This document shows positions 1 through 9,962 of a stretch of DNA of 64,000 nt, one piece after another. The position numbers and the translations under genes are program-made. Location of the stretch: assembly GCA_965199845.1 (NCBI GenBank), contig CBDATZ010000024.1, positions 330,008-394,007 on the forward strand. Direction: 5' to 3'. A model generated the notes under the pieces. The model was not told the origin of the DNA. It was given only the letters and a program-made list of their open reading frames with translations, and searched no databases. The stretch is from Ilyomonas sp965199845 (lineage in GTDB: Bacteria; Bacteroidota; Bacteroidia; Chitinophagales; Chitinophagaceae). Position 1 is the first letter of the stretch. Every line of letters starts with the position of its first letter.

Positions 1-188
1 AAAATAGTGATGTTGATATTCTGGTTGAACTGGATTATTCAAAACATATCGGTATGAGCTTCATCAATATGAAGTTTGATTTGGAGCAATTACTTCATAA
101 AGAAATAGATCTTGTATCAAGCAATGCTCTTTCTAAACACATTTTTCCTTTTGTAGTTAGTGACAGGAAACTTATATATGAAAGGTAA
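1..188 (+). CDS. MntA-type nucleotidyltransferase antitoxin, C-terminal part (5' end outside window)
   Basis: About 61 codons are visible, in the frame that begins at base 3. They open with N-S-D-V-D-I-L-V-E, the SDxD part of the minimal nucleotidyltransferase active site (GSx10SDxDLxV); the glycine-serine half lies outside the window. The gene ends with TAA at 186-188, overlapping the start of the HEPN gene by 11 bases. In characterised MntA/HepT pairs the antitoxin AMPylates the HEPN toxin and so neutralises it. The overlap and order fit that pairing. The stretch is visibly more AT-rich than the genes that follow, which fits a mobile toxin-antitoxin module. Confidence 0.8.
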   Translation, partial: NSDVDILVELDYSKHIGMSFINMKFDLEQLLHKEIDLVSSNALSKHIFPFVVSDRKLIYER

Positions 189-531
189 GATTGGTGACAT
201 ACAAAGGCTCTTGCACATAACAGAGGCAATTACAGAAGTCGAAAATTATACAGCCAATATTAGTATAGATGAATTCATGCAAAACTCAATGATGCGATTT
301 GCATCTATCAAGCAAATTGAAATTATAGGTGAGGCTGCAAATTATATAACAGAAGAAACAAAAACGAAACATAGTTATATTGAATGGAGACAAATAACCG
401 GGCTTAGACATATCTTGGTGCATGAATATTTTGGAGTTGATTACAAGCTGATTTGGCAAATTATTTCTGATGATCTTCCCAAACTTAAAACCCAAATACA
501 AGCTGTAATAAAATCATTAGATAAAAAATAA
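178..531 (+). CDS. HepT-like HEPN toxin (DUF86 family)
   Basis: Small all-helical protein of 117 residues from the ATG at 178, which overlaps the antitoxin end. An upstream GTG at 160 in the same frame would add six residues but sits deeper inside the antitoxin gene. The HEPN RNase signature R-x4-H-x-Y is complete: Arg77, His82 and Tyr84 (RHILVHEY), followed by FGVD. In studied HepT proteins Arg and His form the ribonuclease site, and the Tyr is the residue AMPylated by the partner MntA. An intact motif suggests a working toxin. Family assignment is from motif and gene pairing; activity is inferred. Confidence 0.85.
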   Translation: MKGKIGDIQRLLHITEAITEVENYTANISIDEFMQNSMMRFASIKQIEIIGEAANYITEETKTKHSYIEWRQITGLRHILVHEYFGVDYKLIWQIISDDLPKLKTQIQAVIKSLDKK

Positions 532-552
532 TCATTCTGATTTTATATCTGA

Positions 553-1545
553 TTATCCAAAATCAATCTCTGTATTATCACCGATATTTAAACTCCGGCT
601 CAAGCCTTTTACCGAAGCATCGCTGCCAATTAACGAATTATCAATTACAACTTCGTACAAGGTTGTATAAGAACCAATAATGCTGTCGCGCACCGTAGAA
701 TATTGTACCGTTGTGTTGGGACCAATCGAAACGTGCGGACCAATAATGGAATTCTTTAACGTACAGTTGGCGCCAATGGTTACCGGCGGAATAATAATCG
801 AATTTTCGTTCTGAACCGTTTCGTGAATGGTACTGCCTAACTTCTTTAAAAGAATAGCATTGGTATCTAATAAAGTTTCTTTCCGGCCGCAATCGTACCA
901 GCTTTTTACTTTGAACGATTTAAATTGCGTGCCGCCTTTAATCATACATTCCAGCGCATCGGTCAAATTATATTCGCCAAGTGTTTTTATATCTTTTGCA
1001 AACAGGTGATGCAAACATTCAATTAATAACCTGGAATCTTTTATTTTATAAACGCCAACCAACGCCATATTGCTTTTAGGAATGGAAGGTTTTTCTACCA
1101 CATGATCTATAAACTCCAGCGCATTAATTTCGGCTACACCAAAGCGTCTCGGATCGTCAACTTTCTTTACGCCAAGCATGTTGTAAGGACTCCGCAACAC
1201 TTCTTCCACATCGTATTCGCAAATGGTATCGCCAAGTGTTACAATAACTTCATCACCATCAATAATATTATGTGCCAGTTCTATGGCGTGCCCGGTTCCC
1301 TGCCGCTCGTTCTGATGAACAAAATGGCAATACAAATTAGGATATGCCTGCCGTACATATTCTTCTATTTTTTCGCCCAGGTAACCCACAATAAAAACAA
1401 ACTCGTAAATGCCGGCTTTATGTAAAGGATCAATAATAAAATTGATGATGGCTTTACCGGCAATAGGTATTAACGCTTTTGGCTGCGTGTACGTGTGAGG
1501 TCGCAATTTGGCACCGGCGCCCGCTACAGGAATAACTGCTTTCAT
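553..1545 (-). CDS. NDP-sugar nucleotidyltransferase with C-terminal left-handed beta-helix
   Basis: 330 residues. The N-terminus has the nucleotidyltransferase P-loop-like motif GAGAKLRP (residues 9-16) followed by PKAL (22-25), typical of glucose-1-phosphate thymidylyl-/uridylyltransferases and GlmU-like enzymes. V-E-K-P near residue 155 is another family hallmark. The last 90 residues or so are hexapeptide-like repeats (I-I-G-P-H-V-S-I-G-P and similar), a left-handed beta-helix. The enzyme should join a sugar-1-phosphate to an NTP to give an NDP-sugar for envelope glycans. The exact sugar and nucleotide cannot be read from the sequence. It converges on hepT with about 20 bases between the stops. 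Confidence 0.85.
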   Translation of the reverse strand: MKAVIPVAGAGAKLRPHTYTQPKALIPIAGKAIINFIIDPLHKAGIYEFVFIVGYLGEKIEEYVRQAYPNLYCHFVHQNERQGTGHAIELAHNIIDGDEVIVTLGDTICEYDVEEVLRSPYNMLGVKKVDDPRRFGVAEINALEFIDHVVEKPSIPKSNMALVGVYKIKDSRLLIECLHHLFAKDIKTLGEYNLTDALECMIKGGTQFKSFKVKSWYDCGRKETLLDTNAILLKKLGSTIHETVQNENSIIIPPVTIGANCTLKNSIIGPHVSIGPNTTVQYSTVRDSIIGSYTTLYEVVIDNSLIGSDASVKGLSRSLNIGDNTEIDFG

Positions 1546-1668
1546 GTATTAATTTTCCGTGTTACAATTCCAATTCATCGCTCTATTGTGCTTTCGGAAA
1601 TACAAAAGTAGTAAAGAAGTATAAAGTAAAGTGTGATTTCTACACGAATCTATTTATACTGAAAATCA

Positions 1669-3993
1669 TTAGAACGGATAACCAATGGCTAAGTTGAAGA
1701 TTAAATTATTTCTCCGCCAGTCTTTATCACCAAACTTGATTTTATCAAACACCCAACGCTCGCCATCCGAGTTATATGGCAGCCGAACAGGAATTGCCAA
1801 GTCAAGACGAAGTACAAGAATAGAAATATCAAACCGCAAACCAGCACCCATACCTACCGCAACTTGTTTTAAAAACTGGCTGGTGAACTCTGCACCCGGA
1901 CGTCGGATTAAATCTGAATCGTCATTACCGCGTGTCCATACATTGCCTGCATCAACAAACAAAGCGCCGCGCACAATGGAAAACAATTTCGCGCGGTATT
2001 CAACATTCGCTTCCATTTTTATATCGCCGGGCTGGTCAGGGACAAAAGTGCTACGTGGATTACCTGCATAGAAAGAACCTGGACCCAAATTACGCGAACG
2101 AAATGCCCGTATATCACTAGTGCCCCCGGCAAAAAAAGCTTTGATAAAAGGTAATGTTGTGCTATTGCCATACGCATAACCAACACCACCTAATAATCTT
2201 GAATTAATAGAACTGAAAGCGCCTAATTTATAAGTATGCCTGAATTCTAATTCGACTCGTGTATATTGCGAGAAGGGTGTATTAAAAATTACTTTCTCTT
2301 TTCCTTTATCAACATTTGCGCCTGATGCCAAACCAATTAAATTTCCCGACAAATCAATATTGCCATTAAAGTAATAATTGTTCTTCCTGTTATTTGGTTT
2401 GTTAAGTGTATTGAAATTATAATTGTAAGTAGAACCAATAATAAACTGCTTCTCAATACTGCGCCGCAAAGTGATGCTTTCAGGCTTTGCCAAACTATCG
2501 GCAAATTCAGGCGTAATATGCGTGGGCTGAACAGAACTGATATTGATGATATTTAACTGGTGTTCCGATAAAATATTTTCTTTCCACACATAACCATAAC
2601 TACCGCGAATAGATGTAAGCAGGTATTGTGTATTGCGGTTAAACAATTCGTAACCCAGCGTAAATTTTGTATGCGGAATAAAACCACTATTGGTGCGAAA
2701 CCGGAACGGCGCAATGATACGCGGCACATATAAGTTGGCTTCTATACCGGTTGTACGCGTACTCACATTGATGCCCGACGATATTTGTTGCTCAATGCCG
2801 CCATACGCTGTTAGTGTAAGTAATTCGGCACCTTTAAACAAACTGCGGTGACGCCAGCTTAACGCCACTTCGCCACCCGTTGCATTATTCGATTTTGTAA
2901 GACCCGATATCTGTAATCGCAATGATTTTTTTTGTGTAGGTGTCAGGTAATAATACGCATTCAGCAAACTATCTGAATTTGGATCGGGTAAAAAGCGGGC
3001 TTTTACAAATTTATAAACACCTAACGTGGTTAAGCGGTTCAGCGACAAATTATGATCGTCACGATTATACAAATCACCGGAATCAAACACCAACGTCCGC
3101 ACAAACATTTGCGGGTTAAACCGATGGGTCGGGTCAACAATCGTATAACCATGATACGTTCTTGCATTTGTCAAACTTGTATCAGAATTTATATCATAAT
3201 CAGCATATACAATAATATCATTAATTCGATACTGGCGCCGTGCTGCCGCAGGCGTTTCATCTTTTACCTGCACATCAAGGTCTACTTTGTGATTGCCAAC
3301 CGTAGTATCAGCTTTCGCATATAAATAATCAGGACCAAAGTAATAGAAACCTCTTTGCTTTAAACGGGTATCAATACGTATACGTTCGGCTTTAATAATA
3401 TCCAAATCATAAGGATCGCCTGTTCGTAACAACGAGCGTCGCAATGTGCGCCGTTGTGTAGAATCGCGCCCCCTGATGTTCCGGCTTAATACAGAACTGT
3501 CTTTCGGAAATGTAATGTTTTGATACATATATTGATCATGTACAAAAGCGGTAAACACACCGGTAAATTTGCGATGTTCTACACTGCTGTCGAGCGTTAC
3601 GGTATCTTTAAAATAACCCCGGTTTTCAAGCCGGTTTTCGATTACCTCGCGGTCTTTATCCAGCGTACTATACGAAGCAATTACAGGCGGCTCACCCAAT
3701 TTATTTTTTATCAGGTAGCGCAAACCTTTTCCTCTTGGCGTATCTACACTGTTGTATAAAGTAAGCTTCACACGTGCACCCAATATTTTCGAATTAGGCT
3801 TCGGGCGAATCAGCGAAGTCATATCGCTTTCCAACGCTTTCTTTTTCTTTTTCGGAAGTTTCGGATCTGCTTTTACTTCCAGCTTCGAACCTACATACAA
3901 ATCCTGACCGGCTGCTAAATGTTTGGTATTATCACAGGCAGCAAACAGCAACATTATAACAACACTAAAAAAATATAAAAACCTATACTTCAT
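1669..3993 (-). CDS. tamL: TamL-type outer-membrane assembly lipoprotein (BamA/TamA superfamily)
   Basis: 774 residues with a lipoprotein signal ending FAAC (Cys20). POTRA-like segments fill the first half; a 16-stranded Omp85 barrel is expected in the second half, where strands alternate and the end is -AIGYPF with a terminal Phe. TamL is the Bacteroidota version of TamA: it carries a lipid anchor and pairs with TamB to move or insert envelope components. tamB lies immediately upstream on the same strand, about 240 bases away, which fits one unit. The family is recognised from the combination of lipobox, BamA-like barrel and tamB neighbour; the symbol follows usage in this phylum. Confidence 0.85.
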   Translation of the reverse strand: MKYRFLYFFSVVIMLLFAACDNTKHLAAGQDLYVGSKLEVKADPKLPKKKKKALESDMTSLIRPKPNSKILGARVKLTLYNSVDTPRGKGLRYLIKNKLGEPPVIASYSTLDKDREVIENRLENRGYFKDTVTLDSSVEHRKFTGVFTAFVHDQYMYQNITFPKDSSVLSRNIRGRDSTQRRTLRRSLLRTGDPYDLDIIKAERIRIDTRLKQRGFYYFGPDYLYAKADTTVGNHKVDLDVQVKDETPAAARRQYRINDIIVYADYDINSDTSLTNARTYHGYTIVDPTHRFNPQMFVRTLVFDSGDLYNRDDHNLSLNRLTTLGVYKFVKARFLPDPNSDSLLNAYYYLTPTQKKSLRLQISGLTKSNNATGGEVALSWRHRSLFKGAELLTLTAYGGIEQQISSGINVSTRTTGIEANLYVPRIIAPFRFRTNSGFIPHTKFTLGYELFNRNTQYLLTSIRGSYGYVWKENILSEHQLNIINISSVQPTHITPEFADSLAKPESITLRRSIEKQFIIGSTYNYNFNTLNKPNNRKNNYYFNGNIDLSGNLIGLASGANVDKGKEKVIFNTPFSQYTRVELEFRHTYKLGAFSSINSRLLGGVGYAYGNSTTLPFIKAFFAGGTSDIRAFRSRNLGPGSFYAGNPRSTFVPDQPGDIKMEANVEYRAKLFSIVRGALFVDAGNVWTRGNDDSDLIRRPGAEFTSQFLKQVAVGMGAGLRFDISILVLRLDLAIPVRLPYNSDGERWVFDKIKFGDKDWRRNNLIFNLAIGYPF

Positions 3994-4002
3994 GTATTTT
4001 TT

Positions 4003-4034
4003 ATCAGCTTTTGCAGTTAGCTATCAGCTTTGCG
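4003..4034. repeat. ATCAGCTTTTGC / AGCTATCAGC short repeat between tamB and tamL
   Basis: The stretch contains ATCAGCTTT twice, separated by GCAGTTAGCT. A related AGCTGAAGGCTGAC...GGAAGCT string occurs at about 17165-17195, so this looks like a degenerate intergenic repeat and not a single regulatory site. No function can be assigned. Confidence 0.4.
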
Positions 4035-4074
4035 TTTATAGAATTATTATTTCCTGTTAACCAACAACAGCAAT

Positions 4075-4210
4075 TCATTTGGGGCTGTCATCATTCTGTT
4101 CTTTCTCAGCTTTTGTTTTATCCACTACAACTGTGAAGCACTTATTAAAACCATTAAAATCATTATTATTGAAATAAGTCTGCAGTTCTTTTCTTATTCT
4201 TCCTGAACTT
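4075..4210 (-). repeat. Repeat module encoding a YFxxxDxxxxNxCFTV-like string (no start codon)
   Basis: Read on the minus strand, this spacer between tamB and tamL has an open frame ending at a TGA (4075-4077) that contains L-Q-T-Y-F-N-N-N-D-F-N-G-F-N-K-C-F-T-V. The frame is open back to a TAG at 4299-4301, inside tamB, but has no ATG, GTG or TTG before the motif. It resembles the C-terminal part of the small frame at 56849-57124, and the two match at DNA level too (for example AAT-AGTGCTT-ACAGTTG). I treat it as an interspersed DNA repeat or a gene relic and do not call it a gene. Confidence 0.5.
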
Positions 4211-4231
4211 TGTTTATTATCTCTTATCTTC

Positions 4232-7200
4232 TTATTTCTTGCTATTGGTTTCGGCTTGCTGCTGTTTGCCTTTCTCTTCTTTTTGATCTTTCTGTTCTTC
4301 TATTTTCTTATCGCTTTCCTTATTCTTTTTGCGTATTTGCTTAGCTTCTTTATGATTCTGAAATATTTCTCTTAACCTGTTATAATCATAGTTCAAAATA
4401 AAGCTGAGACCGGTTTCTATTACCTGACCTTCTACTACGCCTTCATAATTGTTACGGCGATACGCTTGTATTAAATAACGACCATCTTTTGTAAGCTGAT
4501 AATCTACCGATACATCGCCCGCAATATTAGAAGCAGCTTTGTTGCTGCCTTGCGGATTTTCAACCGCAAAACTGCTGCCCACATTTACTTTGATTCTATC
4601 ATTTAATAAACGCTTGCTCACGCCCACTTTCAGGTCGGTACTGTTTTGTGCCGTTCCGGTTGAATAATCTTCCTGGGACTGCAAATCAAAGTTCAAATCC
4701 ACACCTTTCACCAGGTTACCGGCAAGTTTATTTAACTGGTCGGTAAGCAAACCGGCAGCACTGCTGCGTACAGCAGATTCAGCCGATAAGCCGCCACCGG
4801 AACTTGCCAGCGGATCTTCCTGTACAAAACGACCTAACAACAATAAAGCAAATGCCTGTTTGTTTACTTCCGCTTCATCGGCACGAACCTGTTGCAACTT
4901 GCTATCTACATCCGGCCAGCGGGTAAGTGTTTCCTGCGGCAAAGTAATATCGAAAGAAATGGTTGGCTTCAACATCTCACCAGTCATGTGCAGGTTTACA
5001 TTAAAAGGAAGCTTTTCTTTGTATGTTGTCTGTTCCGTAGCTGAACGGCTGGCTAAGTCAGATTGCATCAAATCAATGGGTGCTGTATTGGCAACATAAG
5101 TTGCCGTTAAATCAACTTGTGCAGAAGTCGGATCGCCGGTCCAGATAATCGTGCTTCCTTGGCGTATATCAAATTTTCTTTTTAAGAAAGAAAGCGATAA
5201 ATTGTATGAACCGCTCGATACGCGATAATTACCCGTCAAGCTTACTTTTCCGCTTTTATCAATACCGCCGGCCAAATCAGCCAGACCTTGTATGGTTAAC
5301 GCATCGCCGGTAAGCGGGTCTATAACAACCGTAAATTTAGCCGAACTATCGGTTTCAACATTGGCTGTTACGTCCAGCCCTTTCATATCGGTTTGCCCGG
5401 TAATGGTGTCTGTAATGTCGGGCGTTGGTTTGTTGTTTTCAGGATGGTCTTTATCTTCAAATACAACCACACCATCGCGCGCTTCTACTTCGGGGTCACT
5501 GCTTGGCAAAACAAGAGAAAAATCGGTGGCTTTATTTACGCGCAAATTTGCATTGATGGTTGGCGATTCTATGTTGCCGGTAACGTCTACATCCGCATCA
5601 ATATTCATTTTACCATAAAACAAATCTTTGGAGCCTTGCGTTTTGTTGACAGCCTGAAAATCGGCAGCACTTAAATTCAACGCAAAGTTTAAATTCCTGA
5701 AATCCGTCGTTAAGATATCACCATCAATAATTGCACGATTGTTATTGGCATCGTGCAGGGTAAACTCATTAAAATGAACGCCTTGTTCATCTATGTCAAT
5801 CTTTTCGTTTGGTAAGGTTAAACGTTCGCCGGTAATTGCAGGAATGATAAAAGCTGTATCGAAATTAAGAGAACCATTTACCGAAGGTTTGCTAATGGTT
5901 CCCTGTATAGTAGCTTGTCCTTTTAATACACCGCCAATATCAGTTAACTGGTCGGCGGCAAATGGTTTTACAATAGCTAAATCTAAACGGTTTAACGCAA
6001 GGTTTAGATCCATGCGACTTTCGCCGGTGTAATATTTACCATCGAGTTTTACATCGGTATTCTTGCCTACGATAGATACATTGGCTGCGTAAGCATTGGC
6101 TTCTTCATTGTTTACTTTTACCAGGATATTGCCGATGGTATCGCGCTTATAGATGATATTATTCAATTGCAGATCGGAAGTAAAAATCGGGTTCTTCATC
6201 ACATCTCTTACTACCGCATTTCCGTTGATAGAACCTTCAACCAAAATTGAATCCTGGTGCGCCATTTTGGTGATGGTTGCAATCTGGAAATTATTAAAAT
6301 CAACCTTAATCGGCGCGTTTGGTGTTTGTTCTGTACTGTTAATAGTAATAGATTGTCCGTTCTGGCTGATGGAAAAATTATTTACCAGGATACCAGCTAC
6401 AGAATCGTATTGAATGAAGTTTCCCTGCGCTACGTTCCATCGGCTGTAATCCAATACCAGGCTGTCTTTCAGACCAAACTGAACGCCGTTCTTTATCTGG
6501 TTTACTAAACCGCCTAACGCATATTGCAGTTTGCCTTTATTGTCTTGCGAACCTAAGTTAAAATCAAGTTTATTAGCAGCCAAAGAAGCATCTAAATTTG
6601 TTTTGTACAACTTGAATGTTCCTGCCGTAAAGTTTTCAAAACTAACACCCAAATCAAGCTTATCGGCATTGGTTTTTGCCAATACATTTATACTATCAAT
6701 CTGAAGTGAATCCACCAAAATTTGTCTGCCTTTCAAAGCCAGGTTTAAATCATTCTGTGCGCTGTTATATGAAGTTGCTAAAGTTAACGAATCGCTTCCT
6801 TTGATTGATGGCACAAAATCTAACAACAAGCCTTGCGGAATAACAGTTGCGTTTAGGTTCCAGTTTTGCGGAGCAAATTTTTTGGCTTTGTAGCCCGGCA
6901 GTGTATAATATTGATTGATGGTAGATTGTAAAGCAGTGGCAATCTCGGTTAATTTATACTGACCTGTCATGTTTGCTTTTATTACGTTAGCAACATTCAA
7001 ATCAATAATCTTTTGTTGTGGTGTGGCAGAAGCAATCAAACCAATACTGTCGGCTGTATAAGATTTCGCACCATTTGTAATATTCAAATCGGTGATAGAA
7101 ATGGTGCCATTTAATGAATCAACATTTGTTACCGGAACATCTGCAATGATATGACCGTGAAGATTTAAAGTATCCGTTACCAAATGCAATGCATTCAGGT

Positions 7201-9307
7201 TAATGGTATCTAATAAAAGATTGACTTGAACAGCCGGATATTTGGGTTTTAAATCAGCCGTCGCATCTAAATTCAAAGCTATGTTCGGATCAGAAATCAC
7301 ACTATTGATAGCCGCCACGCCATTGCGAAGCGTGCCATTCAAATCTATATCGTGATAGTTGTAACCTTTTACTTGTGCCGCTAATACACGAACAGCATAT
7401 TTCAGATTGGCTTTCTTTATATCAGTGCCTGTTCCGCTAACATTGGCGTTAAGAGAAATGATACCAACATTCTGTTCCTGCTTTAATAAATAACCGAGGT
7501 TCAAATGGTCAACAATTGCTTTTACGCTGTAAGGCGCTTTCGGGTGCATGCCGCCTGTAACTTTTACATTACCACGATTTGTATTGAGCGCTAAATCAGT
7601 AGTAAAATCTTTCATGCTGCCTTTAAAATAACCTTTGATAAACATGTTATCAGGCAAGCGAAAATTGGCTAATTCTTTTGATGGAATAAAAGGCAGCAAG
7701 TCGTTTTTAGAAGCGCTCACCTGGGCAATATTCAAATCCATGTAAGCTTTCTTGGCATCGGGCAAACCCTTTATTTTTCCCGACATTCGTACAACCACAT
7801 TTCCATAACCGGTTACATCGAATTGCGGAATATCCAGGTCTTTTATGTAACCTTTTATCGTTGTATTTAAGTGTAAAATGGCGTTCTCTTTACCACGCAA
7901 ATTGCGTTTGAAAGTGGGCATGAATGTGAGAATATCTTTGGCTGCAATTTGCGTTTGCTGCAAATTGGCATCAATATACATTTCGCCGGAATTTTTAGTC
8001 ACAGCGTCAAGCGATGGATAACTAACAGCCAGTTTGTTTTGAATGAGCGTTTTATCTGTCTGAATCACCAGGTTGTTTAAGCTGGCGCCTGTATCGGTGT
8101 AAACAAAATTCGTTTGCAGTTTACGAAGGTCTAATCCACTTTGGTCTTTAAAGAAAAGCTGGCGAATGTTGCCGTTGTAAATGCTTGGCGTAAACGCAAG
8201 ACTATCGCCTTTTAGTGTAAATGAATCAATCAACAAGTGGCTGAAATCGATGCCAGATACAGCTTTGGGTTTGTTGTTATCATCATACTGAAATGTATTG
8301 TTGTTGAAGTCAACTTTACCCAGTTCAAACTTCCACGGATTTTCTAAAGCCGCTTTTGTAGAATCGGCAACTACCTCTTTTGTGTATTGTGCTTCCGCTG
8401 ATTTGCCTAATTCAACTTTTGCCTGCGTGTTATTTAGCGCAATATCATTTAGTTTGATATGAAGTGTTTGTAAATTCATATCGCCCGGATGCGTAAGCAA
8501 TTCACCCAAATGCAAATCGGCAAACAAAGCAGAAACATCATTTTTATAATTGAAATTGATATTATGCAAACCAATTTCATTAATATGAATAACCGGGCTG
8601 GTTGATTTGCCAATTGTTGCCGTATCGTCGGCAAGCGTTGTATCAACCTGTACCAATGGTTTGTATTGATACACTTTAGCAACAATATCTTTTACCTGGA
8701 TATTTGGAATGGTGTACGCATTTTTATCTAAATCGAATTTTGTAATGCGCGTTTGAAAATTACCTAATTTAAAATACACATCATTACCGGTTTCATCATC
8801 TTTATAAGTAGCAACAATATTGTTGAGGATAATTTTATCCAGATGAAACTTCATGGTACTGCTGGTATCTTCCGGCTTAGGCGTTTTTGTTTGATCGCTG
8901 CTAAAAGCATTCACAATATATTGGAAGTTGAAACTCGTATCAGGCTTATTGCGATAGATATTAGCACGAATGCCATCGAGCGAAAGATAGTTTACATTCA
9001 CTTCACTTTTTAACAACGCAAACAAGGCTATATCAACCCTGATTTCTTTAGCTGCTAATAAAGTATCGCGCTTCTGATCTTCAAGATAAATTCCTTTTAG
9101 AACAATACGTTTTGGAAACTCAATGCTCAGCCTTTCAATAGCAACTTTAGTCTTTATTTTTCCTTCAAGATAACTTACGGCTTTGTCTTTGGCAAAGTTT
9201 TGTACAGCAGGTATTTGGATAGCTATAATAATAAGCAATAGCAGGAAGACTATGCTTCCTGCTATCCAGGCTATTACTTTAAATGTCTTTTTTACAATGC
9301 GATTCAA
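4232..9307 (-). CDS. tamB: TamB-family translocation/assembly protein (DUF490)
   Basis: 1691 residues. A single N-terminal membrane anchor (about residues 13-32, rich in I/L/V) is followed by a very long run of beta-strand-forming, Asn/Asp-rich sequence typical of AsmA/TamB bridge proteins. The conserved TamB C-terminal domain (about residues 1250-1640) ends with a Lys/Glu/Gln-rich tail. The protein should span the periplasm as a hydrophobic groove and act with TamL at the outer membrane. The start is a TTG: the upstream ATG on this strand runs into an in-frame TAA. Length and architecture match Bacteroidota TamB proteins. Confidence 0.88.
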   Translation of the reverse strand: MNRIVKKTFKVIAWIAGSIVFLLLLIIIAIQIPAVQNFAKDKAVSYLEGKIKTKVAIERLSIEFPKRIVLKGIYLEDQKRDTLLAAKEIRVDIALFALLKSEVNVNYLSLDGIRANIYRNKPDTSFNFQYIVNAFSSDQTKTPKPEDTSSTMKFHLDKIILNNIVATYKDDETGNDVYFKLGNFQTRITKFDLDKNAYTIPNIQVKDIVAKVYQYKPLVQVDTTLADDTATIGKSTSPVIHINEIGLHNINFNYKNDVSALFADLHLGELLTHPGDMNLQTLHIKLNDIALNNTQAKVELGKSAEAQYTKEVVADSTKAALENPWKFELGKVDFNNNTFQYDDNNKPKAVSGIDFSHLLIDSFTLKGDSLAFTPSIYNGNIRQLFFKDQSGLDLRKLQTNFVYTDTGASLNNLVIQTDKTLIQNKLAVSYPSLDAVTKNSGEMYIDANLQQTQIAAKDILTFMPTFKRNLRGKENAILHLNTTIKGYIKDLDIPQFDVTGYGNVVVRMSGKIKGLPDAKKAYMDLNIAQVSASKNDLLPFIPSKELANFRLPDNMFIKGYFKGSMKDFTTDLALNTNRGNVKVTGGMHPKAPYSVKAIVDHLNLGYLLKQEQNVGIISLNANVSGTGTDIKKANLKYAVRVLAAQVKGYNYHDIDLNGTLRNGVAAINSVISDPNIALNLDATADLKPKYPAVQVNLLLDTINLNALHLVTDTLNLHGHIIADVPVTNVDSLNGTISITDLNITNGAKSYTADSIGLIASATPQQKIIDLNVANVIKANMTGQYKLTEIATALQSTINQYYTLPGYKAKKFAPQNWNLNATVIPQGLLLDFVPSIKGSDSLTLATSYNSAQNDLNLALKGRQILVDSLQIDSINVLAKTNADKLDLGVSFENFTAGTFKLYKTNLDASLAANKLDFNLGSQDNKGKLQYALGGLVNQIKNGVQFGLKDSLVLDYSRWNVAQGNFIQYDSVAGILVNNFSISQNGQSITINSTEQTPNAPIKVDFNNFQIATITKMAHQDSILVEGSINGNAVVRDVMKNPIFTSDLQLNNIIYKRDTIGNILVKVNNEEANAYAANVSIVGKNTDVKLDGKYYTGESRMDLNLALNRLDLAIVKPFAADQLTDIGGVLKGQATIQGTISKPSVNGSLNFDTAFIIPAITGERLTLPNEKIDIDEQGVHFNEFTLHDANNNRAIIDGDILTTDFRNLNFALNLSAADFQAVNKTQGSKDLFYGKMNIDADVDVTGNIESPTINANLRVNKATDFSLVLPSSDPEVEARDGVVVFEDKDHPENNKPTPDITDTITGQTDMKGLDVTANVETDSSAKFTVVIDPLTGDALTIQGLADLAGGIDKSGKVSLTGNYRVSSGSYNLSLSFLKRKFDIRQGSTIIWTGDPTSAQVDLTATYVANTAPIDLMQSDLASRSATEQTTYKEKLPFNVNLHMTGEMLKPTISFDITLPQETLTRWPDVDSKLQQVRADEAEVNKQAFALLLLGRFVQEDPLASSGGGLSAESAVRSSAAGLLTDQLNKLAGNLVKGVDLNFDLQSQEDYSTGTAQNSTDLKVGVSKRLLNDRIKVNVGSSFAVENPQGSNKAASNIAGDVSVDYQLTKDGRYLIQAYRRNNYEGVVEGQVIETGLSFILNYDYNRLREIFQNHKEAKQIRKKNKESDKKIEEQKDQKEEKGKQQQAETNSKK

Positions 9308-9408
9308 AAGGTAGTAGCTTTAGTTCATAAATAAATGCACAGCAGTAATCAAACGACCCTGCAAGCTTCTTCATTTTAGCAACGGCCTTTTATTTCTTTT
9401 AGATATTC

Positions 9409-9564
9409 TTATGCTCTGCGAATAACAGCAATCAGAACAGAGATAATAGCGATTACCAATAAAATATGAATTAAACCACTGGTATTGGCACCGCCGGTAA
9501 AGAAAAATTCATATACCCAAACAATAACGCAGATAACAGCAATTAAATACAAAATACTTCTCAT
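9409..9564 (-). CDS. Lmo0937-like small membrane protein
   Basis: A 51-residue protein. It opens MRSILYLIAVICVIVWVYEF, has a short T-G-G-A-N-T-S-G turn, then a second hydrophobic helix (LIHILLVIAIISVLIAVI) ending R-R-A. This two-helix hairpin with the G-x-L-I-H-I-L-L centre is typical of the short Lmo0937 family found across bacteria. The ATG overlaps the stop of the gene upstream (ATGA), so the two are translationally coupled. Function is unknown; the family is often seen with stress or envelope genes. Confidence 0.75.
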   Translation of the reverse strand: MRSILYLIAVICVIVWVYEFFFTGGANTSGLIHILLVIAIISVLIAVIRRA

Positions 9565-9962
9565 GATATTTCTATTTTTTCTTTTGAATGATTTTTCTTT
9601 TTGATAAAATTGAAAAGACCTTTAATAGCTGCTGCAGCACCTGCTTTTTTTGCTGTATTAAATATCCTGTCTTTCATAGTTGAACCTTTCTGTTTTTTAA
9701 ATACAGAAATAAGACCGGCAGCATTTTTCAGAAACCCGAAACTGCTGGTTACCGCACCTCTGGTAAGTACAAAAGGAATAATTTTCATTAAAGCAGATGG
9801 AAGTACTTTGCTAACAGCCATTCGCCTGGCTTCGATCGGTGCTTGCTTTGCACGTTGCTTTAATTGATTTTCGTGCACTACAATACTCGCCTTAATATTC
9901 AGAATCTCGCTCTGTAAGTCTTTCAGAGATTTGATATGCGATAAATCTCTCGTTTTTGCCAT
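9561..9962 (-). CDS. Hypothetical helical protein in the YtxH/holin operon
   Basis: 133 residues, basic and mainly helical. An N-terminal segment (about residues 8-45) has coiled-coil character (S-L-K-D-L-Q-S-E-I-L-N-I-K); a mildly hydrophobic middle and a Lys-rich end follow. I recognise no enzyme motif. Its ATG overlaps the stop of the holin-like gene by one base (TAATG), and its own stop overlaps the next start, so all are one operon. By context it is probably a membrane-associated stress-type protein. Confidence 0.65.
   Translation of the reverse strand: MAKTRDLSHIKSLKDLQSEILNIKASIVVHENQLKQRAKQAPIEARRMAVSKVLPSALMKIIPFVLTRGAVTSSFGFLKNAAGLISVFKKQKGSTMKDRIFNTAKKAGAAAAIKGLFNFIKKKNHSKEKIEIS

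Noticed and set aside
1932..2120. Small plus-strand frames inside tamL (also many similar ones in tamB and the GH genes)
   Set aside because: They lie opposite long conserved coding sequence; their residues show no domain pattern or leader.
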